From positions 1 through 10,043 of the forward strand of contig JBFLXN010000101.1 in NCBI GenBank assembly GCA_040755715.1: a stretch of DNA of 10,043 nt, in the 5' to 3' direction. This document shows positions 4,416-10,043 of the stretch, piece after piece; positions within the stretch are counted from its first letter, which is position 1, and each line of letters opens with the position of its first letter. The translations under genes were made by a program, and so were the position numbers. The stretch is from JBFLXN01 sp040755715 [NCBI: Candidatus Edwardsbacteria bacterium]. GTDB lineage: Bacteria; Edwardsbacteria; AC1; JBFLXN01. The notes under the pieces were generated by a model. The model saw nothing but the letters and a program-made list of their open reading frames with translations, did not search any database and was not told the origin of the DNA.

Positions 4416-5774
4416 CTAAAATTCTGTCACTCCACTGAAGTTAAATTTTTCAATCTTCATTGCCGGAACCACCACTCCAGTAGCAAATCTACCGCCGTAA
4501 AAATTTCCTTCCGTTACCAAGGTAGTCTTCTGGGAAATAGCGCTTACTTGATTGAAAGCGCTTAAGATACTTTCTGTAAATCGAAGATTCTTTAATGGTC
4601 TGCTTATTTTTCCATTTTCTATCAGAAATGTGCCATCCCGGGTCATTCCGGTCACAGTTACTTGCATTGGGTCAATTACATTACAATAGTGAAATCTGGT
4701 AACATAGATTCCCTTTTCCGTATTAGCAATCATCTCTTCTATGGTAGAATTTCCACCCCTCATCATTATATTGAGCGGAAGTGGATAGCTTAATGGAGCC
4801 GCCAGTGCGTGACCGGTTGATTTTTTACCCTCTTTATCAGCAGTCATAGAATCATATACTACATTCCTAGCTATTCCGTTTTCCATAAGGGTAATTCTTT
4901 GTTTGGGCACACCTTCAAAATCAAAAGGAAAGGAAAAACTGCGGGTATTATAGGCATCATCAACAATAGTAATTTTCTCATCCATTATCTTCTGCCCAAA
5001 CTTGCCAATCATAAAACTTCTTCCTTCCTGCACTGCTAGAGCGCTAAAGCCCAAATAGCCCAAAAAACCGAGCAATTCAGCTACAGCCATTTCTTCAAGA
5101 ATTACAGTATATTCTCCGGGTGTAATTTCAGTAGGATTTTGACTTCTGACGGCTTTTTCTACGGCAGTTTCTGCTACCTTTTTTATCTTGATATCTTTTA
5201 TGTCCCTTGAACCTGCTTGAGCATAGCCAGAACCAGTTTCTGACATAATCACGATGTTGATAAAGGCATCCGTGGCTACACTATATTCCATTGTGCCCAG
5301 AGAATTAGCGATAGCCACTTCTGCCGTTCCATTTGAAATAGCCCCGAATGCTTTCACTTTATTTTTTTCTGCCTGATTGATGACGATTTGAGCCATTCCG
5401 GCTCGAGCTTTAGGTGAAAATCTTGCTGTTTCTTCAACAAAGAGCTCTAATTTTTTAGCCGGCTTTGTTGGAGCAGGGAGTGATTTAAAATCTTTGTTCT
5501 CCTTTTGGATATGGGCAATTTCTGTGGCTCTTTTAACTGTTTGTTTGATGGCTTCTTCGTCCAAGCGATTGGTACTAGCGCAACCGATTTTCTTCCCCAG
5601 GATAGCTCTCACCAGAATATAACCATTTTTTTCTGCCACATTCTGGTGAATATAAGAATTTGCAAACCGCGTGAGATAAGAATCTTCGCACATTAAAATT
5701 ATCTCGGTTTGTTCTGCCTTAGAAATTGCTAAAGCCTTCTTCAAAAATCCCTTTGCTTTTGCCTCTCCAATCAT
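4416..5774 (-). CDS. TldD/PmbA (TldE-like) family protein
   Basis: The 452 residues have the layout of the modulator-of-DNA-gyrase family. An N-terminal domain (about 1-200) has 'GYILVRAILGKKIGCASTNR' and 'ISNGTAEVAIANSLG' blocks. A C-terminal domain has 'PGEYTVILEEMAVAELLGFL', 'HALAAP', and 'VTVTGMTRDGTFLIENGKI'. TldD and TldE form a heterodimeric metalloprotease that trims peptides such as microcin precursors and degrades CcdA. The zinc site HExxxH belongs to TldD; here the equivalent helix is 'EEMAVAELL' with no such motif, so this is the TldE/PmbA-like, non-catalytic type. No tldD neighbour lies in the window, which is unusual as the two are often adjacent. The ATG start has GAGGAGGG four bases upstream, and a near-perfect promoter is at 5808-5836. 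Confidence 0.88.
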   Translation of the reverse strand: MIGEAKAKGFLKKALAISKAEQTEIILMCEDSYLTRFANSYIHQNVAEKNGYILVRAILGKKIGCASTNRLDEEAIKQTVKRATEIAHIQKENKDFKSLPAPTKPAKKLELFVEETARFSPKARAGMAQIVINQAEKNKVKAFGAISNGTAEVAIANSLGTMEYSVATDAFINIVIMSETGSGYAQAGSRDIKDIKIKKVAETAVEKAVRSQNPTEITPGEYTVILEEMAVAELLGFLGYLGFSALAVQEGRSFMIGKFGQKIMDEKITIVDDAYNTRSFSFPFDFEGVPKQRITLMENGIARNVVYDSMTADKEGKKSTGHALAAPLSYPLPLNIMMRGGNSTIEEMIANTEKGIYVTRFHYCNVIDPMQVTVTGMTRDGTFLIENGKISRPLKNLRFTESILSAFNQVSAISQKTTLVTEGNFYGGRFATGVVVPAMKIEKFNFSGVTEF

Positions 5775-5807
5775 TTTCCCTCCTCTAATATTATTAATGC
5801 GGGTTTA

Positions 5808-5836
5808 ATTTTACCAAAAAAATCATCCTCTGTCAA
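5808..5836 (-). promoter_or_regulatory. Strong sigma70 promoter of the TldE-type gene
   Basis: Minus-strand TTGACA (5831-5836), exactly 17 bases, then TAAAAT (5808-5813). The predicted start is near 5801, giving a leader of about 27 bases with the GAGGAGGG ribosome site. The gene is therefore transcribed on its own and not as the tail of the ABC operon. Confidence 0.8.
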
Positions 5837-6051
5837 GGAAAATCTGCCTTCGGCGAAGCACAGATTGTATTTAAACCATCTGTGTTTTTATCTGCAATCA
5901 TCTGTTGCTTTTAAATCTTGCGATTATCTGTGCTTATATAATTTCCTATGCGATCAAGGAAAATCACCATGAAGATATAGACGCACAAAACGGAAGTACC
6001 GAAAAAATTTTTTACTTATCAACATATCAGCGTATCAGCGCTGTGTGTTTC
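5837..6051. other. Gene-free spacer with repeat fragments
   Basis: I see no gene. Contents are a small hairpin ATCTG-ccttcggcgaagc-aCAGAT (5846-5869), several 'atctgtg/atctgca' fragments (5868-5935), a repeated caaggaaaatc (5834-5844 and 5954-5964), and 'catatcagcgtatcagcg' (6023-6040) next to the exporter gene. The last matches the palindrome at 6898-6949. No terminator with a T-run is visible. Confidence 0.6.
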
Positions 6052-6852
6052 TCAGCTTCCCGTGCTTTCATAGGCTTTGCTTCCCTTTTGCCAGAAGAGA
6101 CAGCCGAAGCTAAAGAAAATAACTCCGATGAGTGGAGCAAGCCAGGCAAACAAGGAAAACTCACTCCTTTTTAAGAATCTGGTTGCAGGATAAAACGCAG
6201 TGAAGCCGTAAGGAATAATCCAGCTAAGAATTATTCTTATCCCACGATTATAAATCGTAATCGGATAACGACTAAAGATTTCCAAACTCAAAAAAGGTCC
6301 AATAATTCCCCCTCTTTCCTTAAACCAAAAGGTCAGACTAGCCAGAATAGTGAAACAACCTAAATAGAGAAGTGTTGCCCCTAGAATAAATGGAATAATC
6401 GCCAGATAGTCAAACAATGACCAAGAAAAACCCAATCGAGAAAGAGAGTAGGCTATCATCATTATTCCCACAAAAAGACCCGAACTTTCTTCCCAATAGA
6501 TGCGTTCAAAGAGTACTTGAAAGAAAGTAGATAACGGTCTCACTAAAAGGCGGTCAAATCTACCCTCAATAACATATTCTTCGCTCAGATTAAAGAGATT
6601 CATAAAAAAGATAAAGAAAAAACTCAGACTCATTTGTGAAAATCCATAGATAAAGAAAATCTCTTCTCTGCGCCAGCCTTTGATATCCGTAACTTTTTGA
6701 AAGATTGCCCAAACAAAAAGGATTCCAATCAGCTGGGTAAAGATATTTGAGAAAAAACCTATGAAGAAATCCTGCCGGTATGCCATTCTTGTCTTCAGTG
6801 CATTCGCCAGATAACCAAAAAAAAGCCGCAAATAGAAATAGAGACGATTCAT
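6052..6852 (-). CDS. ABC-2 exporter permease, ABC2_membrane_6 type
   Basis: An integral membrane protein of about 266 residues with six predicted hydrophobic spans. The amphipathic start 'RLYFYLRLFFGYLANALKTRMAYRQDFF' and the motif 'EEYVIEGRFDRLLVRPLSTFFQVL' are typical of PF06182 permeases. These form one half of a two-permease exporter with a separate ATPase. It is the third gene after the ATPase and the other permease, in the same direction. The substrate is unknown. An in-frame GTG at 6873 would add seven residues, but that stretch is the cacgaagacacgaaa repeat, so I prefer ATG 6850-6852 although its Shine-Dalgarno site is weak. The C-terminus (KAYESTGS) also runs to the edge of a repeat. 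Confidence 0.88.
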   Translation of the reverse strand: MNRLYFYLRLFFGYLANALKTRMAYRQDFFIGFFSNIFTQLIGILFVWAIFQKVTDIKGWRREEIFFIYGFSQMSLSFFFIFFMNLFNLSEEYVIEGRFDRLLVRPLSTFFQVLFERIYWEESSGLFVGIMMIAYSLSRLGFSWSLFDYLAIIPFILGATLLYLGCFTILASLTFWFKERGGIIGPFLSLEIFSRYPITIYNRGIRIILSWIIPYGFTAFYPATRFLKRSEFSLFAWLAPLIGVIFFSFGCLFWQKGSKAYESTGS

Positions 6853-6860
6853 AGCAAAAA

Positions 6861-6981
6861 ACCACGAAGACACGAAACGATACTGATAAGATTATATGTT
6901 GATACGGAATGAAAAACTTTCATACATATCAGCATATCACCGTATCAACGTCGTGTTTTCTAAATTTCGTGTTTTCGTGGT
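6861..6981. repeat. Nested palindrome between the two permease genes
   Basis: The outer arms accacgaagacacgaaa (6861-6877) and 6965-6981 match at 16 of 17 positions. The inner arms gttgatacgg (6898-6907) and ccgtatcaac (6940-6949) match perfectly. The whole gap between the permeases is this structure, so the transcript would fold into a long hairpin. Related tgatac/gtatca units appear at 6013-6040 and 8935-9056. Confidence 0.8.
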
Positions 6982-6991
6982 AATCATTAAA

Positions 6992-7795
6992 TCATCCTCC
7001 TTGAATCTCTACTTTTCGCACCGCATAATGCCAGAGGAGTTGTCCAGCCAAGTAGATAATGACAATCCACATCATTTGAAGAAGCACGCCCTGATGGACT
7101 TTTCTAATTGAATCTAATCCCAAGTAAATTCTCAAAGGAGCATAAGCAATGTATTTGAAAGGAAGCCAGAACAAAATATCTTGAATCCATCCGGGGAAAA
7201 AAGTAATTGGAATCATTACTCCGGAAAATACCTCAATCAACATTTGTTTGAAGTGTAAAACTCCTTCGTTATTCTTGGTAAAAAACGCAATTACTCCGGT
7301 GAGGTAACTAAGTCCAGCATTCAAGAAAAAACTTAAAACCACGCTAATGGGAAAAAGAAATGGCCCCAGTCGGCCACTGGGTGGTTGAACGGGAAAGATG
7401 AAACAGGCGAGAACTATTAACGGTAAAGTCATAAAAAGAAACATAAAGAGTGCTCGACCAAAGGCTCGGCAATAGTGATAAATCTGGAAATTAGTCGGTT
7501 TAATCAAATCCATCGCAATGGTTCCTTCTCTCACGGCCATTCCAATTTCTCGGTCAATCCGATTAGCAAAGAAGGAGCGGGCAGACCAGGCAATTACTAC
7601 ATAGGTTAACATCTGCGATAAAGTAAGACCACTAATCGTCGCCTTTTGAGTATAAATCGCCTTCCAGAGAAAATAATTAAGCGCAATCAGTAAGAAATAA
7701 GAAATAAAATTCATTACCACCTGAAAGCGATAAGTCAGAAAGGTGAGATAACCAACTTTCATAAACTCCCAATATTTAGCAAATTTGGCTCTCAT
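6992..7795 (-). CDS. ABC-2 exporter permease, ABC2_membrane_6 type
   Basis: This is the second permease of the exporter, 267 residues from Met 7795, with about six membrane spans. It has the N-terminal 'AKYWEFMKVGYLTFLTYRFQVVMNFISYFLL' and the family motif 'VREGTIAMDLIKPTNFQIYHYCRAFGRALF'. The expected partner is the other permease and the ATPase. The open frame reaches an upstream ATG at 7837, but the extra residues (SHELRTLLGEKPR) come from the tatagtttatgg repeat and the ribosome site itself. GGAGAG (7805-7810) lies nine bases before Met 7795, so that is the chosen start. Its stop is separated from the next permease only by the nested palindrome. Confidence 0.9.
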   Translation of the reverse strand: MRAKFAKYWEFMKVGYLTFLTYRFQVVMNFISYFLLIALNYFLWKAIYTQKATISGLTLSQMLTYVVIAWSARSFFANRIDREIGMAVREGTIAMDLIKPTNFQIYHYCRAFGRALFMFLFMTLPLIVLACFIFPVQPPSGRLGPFLFPISVVLSFFLNAGLSYLTGVIAFFTKNNEGVLHFKQMLIEVFSGVMIPITFFPGWIQDILFWLPFKYIAYAPLRIYLGLDSIRKVHQGVLLQMMWIVIIYLAGQLLWHYAVRKVEIQGG

Positions 7796-7834
7796 TCTTG
7801 GTTTCTCTCCTAAGAGGGTTCGTAGTTCATGGCT

Positions 7835-7889
7835 CATAGTTTATAGTTTATGGTTTATAGCAAAAAACTATCAACTATCAACTATATCA
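7835..7889. repeat. ACTATMAA-type repeat between ATPase and permease
   Basis: Three tatagttta/tatggttta units (7836-7860) face three actatca units (7868-7888). They give an imperfect inverted repeat around a short a-rich loop. The ATPase TGA stop (7887-7889) lies in the last unit, so the repeat sets the very end of that gene. Confidence 0.75.
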
Positions 7890-8885
7890 AGAACTCCCTG
7901 CATAGATTTGTTTGACTACTTCTTCAATTGCTGGTTCTTCTAAGGTAAGGTCGCGCACTGAGAATTTTAACAAAACCTTCTCAATCAATCTGGAAGACGA
8001 AACGAGTTTCTTATTAAAAGAACATTCAATTTTAAAAGGGTCTATTTCTTTTACTTCCACCCGCCGGCTATCAATCACTGATAAAACTTCTTGAACCTTT
8101 AAAGGATAATTGAATTCAAAAAAAATCCGACATTTTCCACCCACTTTATCTTTAAGTCCACCGATTTTACCATCATAAAGAATTTTTCCTTTGTCAATAA
8201 TGATAATTCTGGCACAGAGTTCTTCAATATCATTAAGGTCATGAGTAGCTAAAATGATAGTAGTGTCAAACTCTTGATTGATGTTTTTGATAAACTGGCG
8301 AATCTTTGATTTAACCGCAATATCTAGACCGATAGTCGGTTCATCTAAAAAAACCAAAGCCGGATTATGTAATAGGGAAGCCACCAAATCGCAGCGCATT
8401 CTCTGTCCCAGAGAAAGTTTCCGAACCGGAACAGAGAGAAATTCGGATATTCCCAAAATTTCATCAAATTTTTTAAGCCTTTCTTCAAAATCTTTTTGCG
8501 GAACTTCGTAGATTTTCTGCAATAATTTTAGTCCTTCAAAGACTGCAATATCCCACCACAGCTGGGTGCGTTGTCCAAAAACCACCCCTATTTTTTTTAC
8601 ATGCTCATATCTATTTTTCCAAGGAACCAAGCCCCCCACAAAAATTTCACCACTGGTAGGCACGAGAATTCCAGTAAGCATCTTGATGGTAGTAGATTTG
8701 CCCGCTCCATTAGGTCCGATATAACCAACAATCTCACCTCTTTCAATCTGAAAAGAAATATTATCTACTGCTTTAACCAGAGTATAGTCCCGGACAAAAA
8801 GGTTCTGCACAGCTCCCCAGAGCCCTTCTTTGCGGTTGAAAGTTTTGAAATACTTACAGAGACTTCTTACTCTCACTAAAGACAT
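7887..8885 (-). CDS. ABC exporter ATP-binding protein
   Basis: The ATPase carries all nucleotide-binding motifs (numbered from Met 8891). These are Walker A GPNGAGKST (59-67), Q-loop Q107 in VVFGQRTQLWWD, signature LSLGQ (159-163), Walker B ALVFLDEP (178-185) and switch histidine H217 (ATHDLND). A C-terminal domain of about 100 residues follows. The 'FGQRTQLWWD' Q-loop is typical of the ATPases that serve ABC2_membrane_6 permeases, consistent with the two permeases downstream. The protein powers export of an unknown substrate; relatives include drug, viologen and lipid-type exporters. Two candidate starts exist: ATG 8891 and ATG 8885. An AGG lies seven bases before the latter, which I prefer (332 residues). 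Confidence 0.95.
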   Translation of the reverse strand: MSLVRVRSLCKYFKTFNRKEGLWGAVQNLFVRDYTLVKAVDNISFQIERGEIVGYIGPNGAGKSTTIKMLTGILVPTSGEIFVGGLVPWKNRYEHVKKIGVVFGQRTQLWWDIAVFEGLKLLQKIYEVPQKDFEERLKKFDEILGISEFLSVPVRKLSLGQRMRCDLVASLLHNPALVFLDEPTIGLDIAVKSKIRQFIKNINQEFDTTIILATHDLNDIEELCARIIIIDKGKILYDGKIGGLKDKVGGKCRIFFEFNYPLKVQEVLSVIDSRRVEVKEIDPFKIECSFNKKLVSSSRLIEKVLLKFSVRDLTLEEPAIEEVVKQIYAGSS

Positions 8886-8915
8886 TTGCATACCTGACTG
8901 CGCAAATTAGTGAAT

Positions 8916-8924
8916 ATTATATCA
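8916..8924 (-). promoter_or_regulatory. Extended -10 promoter of the ABC exporter operon
   Basis: Minus-strand TGA-TATAAT (8916-8924) fits the extended -10 form TGnTATAAT. A -35 box at 17-18 bases is poor (TTCTCT or ATTCTC), as is usual for such promoters. The start would be near 8909, about 20 bases before the ATPase gene. Confidence 0.6.
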
Positions 8925-8934
8925 TTAAAAGGGT

Positions 8935-9056
8935 TATCAGAGAATTGGATTATCAGGTAGTGGGTATCACGATAGCAGAATATCAAGTTACTTCAAGCAA
9001 CCACACCTGCTAAGCGATTTTTCCCGATATCCTGATTCCCTGATATTCTGCGTCTT
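8935..9056. repeat. tatcag-family palindrome overlapping the glycosylase 3' end
   Basis: gcagaatatcaag (8976-8988) and cctgatattctgc (9039-9051) are inverted arms. ttatcag units at 8934-8954 and gatatcctgattcc at 9027-9040 extend the theme. On the minus strand this repeat encodes the last 25 or so residues of the endonuclease III-like gene, and it also fills the spacer towards the exporter operon. Confidence 0.7.
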
Positions 9057-9767
9057 GGTTCGCTGATAGACTGGTGCACGGCTTTGGCTTTTTTTGTTTT
9101 TTGGGGTAATCCCCTCTAACGGACAACCGCTGCAATTTGGATTTTTTTTGTAACATCTAACTTTGGCTAACTTTACAATCAAGGCGTGATATTCGTTGAA
9201 GAGTTGCACATCCTTAGGCAAATAGTGCATAAAAAAATTCTGCATCTCCTGATAACTGCTGGCCGGCAAAAAGAAGTGATGACGAGAGAAAATACGCCTA
9301 GTATAAGCATCAATTACAAAGAATGGCTTTTGCAAAGCATAGAGAAGAATAGAATCTGCTGTTTCTGGCCCAATCCCTTTGATAGCGAGAAGTTCTTTTC
9401 TTAATTTTTCTCCTTTCTCTTTTTTCAGATTGTCTATCTTACCTTCATATCTTTCCATAAAAAATTTCACAAAAGACTTGAGTCTTCTCGCCTTTAGCTT
9501 GTAAAAACCTGAGGAACGAATCAAGGGAGCCAGAGTGGAAAGAGGCAGGTGGTAAATCTTATCTGGTTCTAACATTTGTTTGGCTTTAAGATTTTCAATG
9601 GCCTTAACTACATTAGGCCAGGCAGTGTTCTGAGTGAGAATAGCTCCAACGATTACTTCAAAAGGTCCATCTCCTGGCCACCAATGTTGTGGACCGTAAG
9701 TCTCCAAGAGCAGGCGATAGATTCGTAACAATAACTTGTCCATCTTGATACTCTTTGGCTTGCTCAT
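8988..9767 (-). CDS. Endonuclease III-family DNA glycosylase, MagIII-like
   Basis: A base-excision repair enzyme of the HhH-GPD superfamily. Starting at Met 9767 it has about 259 residues. It shows 'YGPQHWWPGDGPFEVIVGAILTQNTAWPNVVKAI', helix-hairpin-helix 'LLAIKGIGPETADSILLYA' and the catalytic aspartate in 'FFVIDAYTRRIF'. Where endonuclease III has lysine after the hairpin (GRKTA), this has GPETA, as in the monofunctional 3-methyladenine glycosylase MagIII, so no lyase activity is expected. Cysteines 'CYKKNPNCSGC' give three of the four iron-sulfur ligands, but the fourth (five residues on) is replaced by Thr (PLEGIT). The upstream frame to GTG 9923 does not look like the family; Met 9767 or Met 9743 is the likely start, and neither has a good Shine-Dalgarno site. 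The tail after about 'VYQRTKTQ' is repeat-derived. Confidence 0.88.
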   Translation of the reverse strand: MSKPKSIKMDKLLLRIYRLLLETYGPQHWWPGDGPFEVIVGAILTQNTAWPNVVKAIENLKAKQMLEPDKIYHLPLSTLAPLIRSSGFYKLKARRLKSFVKFFMERYEGKIDNLKKEKGEKLRKELLAIKGIGPETADSILLYALQKPFFVIDAYTRRIFSRHHFFLPASSYQEMQNFFMHYLPKDVQLFNEYHALIVKLAKVRCYKKNPNCSGCPLEGITPKNKKSQSRAPVYQRTKTQNIRESGYREKSLSRCGCLK

Positions 9768-9875
9768 ACGACCGGAAGACTGTTGAAAATTCCACGCCTT
9801 TGGGCTCAAGTTGGGATACGAGTTCTTCCAAACCCAGACTGCTGCGGGGCTATGTAGCTCCTCCAAACTTTCTAA

Positions 9876-9905
9876 AATATAGCAAACTTGGGAGAATGAA
9901 AGCAA
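9876..9905 (-). promoter_or_regulatory. Possible promoter for the glycosylase gene
   Basis: Minus-strand TTGCTT (9900-9905), an 18-base spacer, and TATATT (9876-9881) form a moderate sigma70 match. A strong GGAGGAG (9858-9864) follows but no start codon sits at the proper distance. The roughly 100-base leader to Met 9767 is unexplained. Confidence 0.35.
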
Positions 9906-9915
9906 GAGAAAAAAA

Positions 9916-9979
9916 TCCCGCACCTATCCTCCACGATGCCAAGTGGCGCCTATGGCGCCAATTTAGGATAGGTGCGGGA
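9916..9979. repeat. Nested palindrome with 15-bp perfect arms
   Basis: tcccgcacctatcct (9916-9930) and aggataggtgcggga (9965-9979) are perfect inverted copies. They enclose an inner hairpin tggcgcc/ggcgcca (9944-9950/9954-9960). There is no gene from here to the window end. It may be an insertion-type palindrome or a transcript hairpin. Confidence 0.85.
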
Positions 9980-9997
9980 CGTCCCTCTTTTGTAGCG

Positions 9998-10022
9998 GTC
10001 CCGATTTTATCGGGACGGTTTT
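9998..10022 (+). terminator. Hairpin with T-run, possible terminator on the plus strand
   Basis: gtcccgat/atcgggac (9998-10005/10009-10016) forms an 8-bp stem with a 3-base loop, followed by ggtttttt. The shape fits an intrinsic terminator, but no plus-strand gene precedes it. The stem also belongs to the dispersed tcccgat family seen elsewhere in the window. Confidence 0.4.
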
Positions 10023-10043
10023 TTGATTTCTTGACTCTTTTGT

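Noticed and set aside
5905-6174. Plus-strand 89-residue frame
   Set aside because: It overlaps the permease 3' end and repeat fragments; no ribosome site or family likeness.
9768-9923. N-terminal 52 residues of the glycosylase frame from GTG 9923
   Set aside because: The GTG lies in a palindrome, the residues do not look like the family, and the conserved domain starts after Met 9743.

Overview
The window looks like chromosomal DNA of an uncultivated, AT-rich bacterium. Sigma70-type promoters, Shine-Dalgarno sites, a bacterial tRNA-Ser with encoded CCA, and many short dispersed palindromes at gene edges (tcccgat/atcggga hairpins, tatcag, ctataaac and cacgaaaacacgaaa families) support this. 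Such palindromes are familiar from candidate-phylum genomes from groundwater or sediment, but I cannot name the phylum. Nearly every gene lies on the minus strand.

Region 1 (about 1-3785): an apparent integron-type gene-cassette array with no integrase in view. Read on the minus strand, a tRNA-Ser is followed by a sigma70-like promoter (3757-3785), a secreted protein (2886-3671), an attC site (2831-2891), a two-gene toxin-antitoxin-like pair with a DUF2283 partner (2280-2815), an attC apparently cut by an IS3-family remnant (1958-2258), a 5'-truncated gene (1375-1725), an attC (1305-1380), a frameshifted ParB-like gene (810-1299), an attC (794-854), and a RelE/ParE toxin-antitoxin pair (317-768). 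The stop codons of three cassettes lie in or at the first core of their attC-like site. Two attC sites share the same two bulges seven bases apart. Base composition jumps from cassette to cassette. The left end (1-300) is non-coding and packed with hairpins, including a MITE-like palindrome.

Region 2 (about 3870-4410): tRNA-Ser(GGA). Directly upstream of it is a small element carrying a four-helix-bundle (S23/IVS-type) gene broken by one amber codon. Near-perfect 20-bp inverted repeats flank the gene, and one of them extends into a 7-bp tandem repeat that supplies the C-terminus of the protein.

Region 3 (4416-9767): ordinary chromosomal genes. They are a TldE/PmbA-type protein with its own strong promoter, a three-gene ABC-2 exporter (ATPase plus two ABC2_membrane_6-type permeases) with an extended -10 promoter, and an endonuclease III-family DNA glycosylase of the MagIII-like type. 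Dispersed palindromes sit between these genes and reach into their ends, so the longest open frames overstate the N-termini of both permeases and of the glycosylase. The three exporter genes should form one membrane complex. I see no functional link between the exporter, TldE and the glycosylase.
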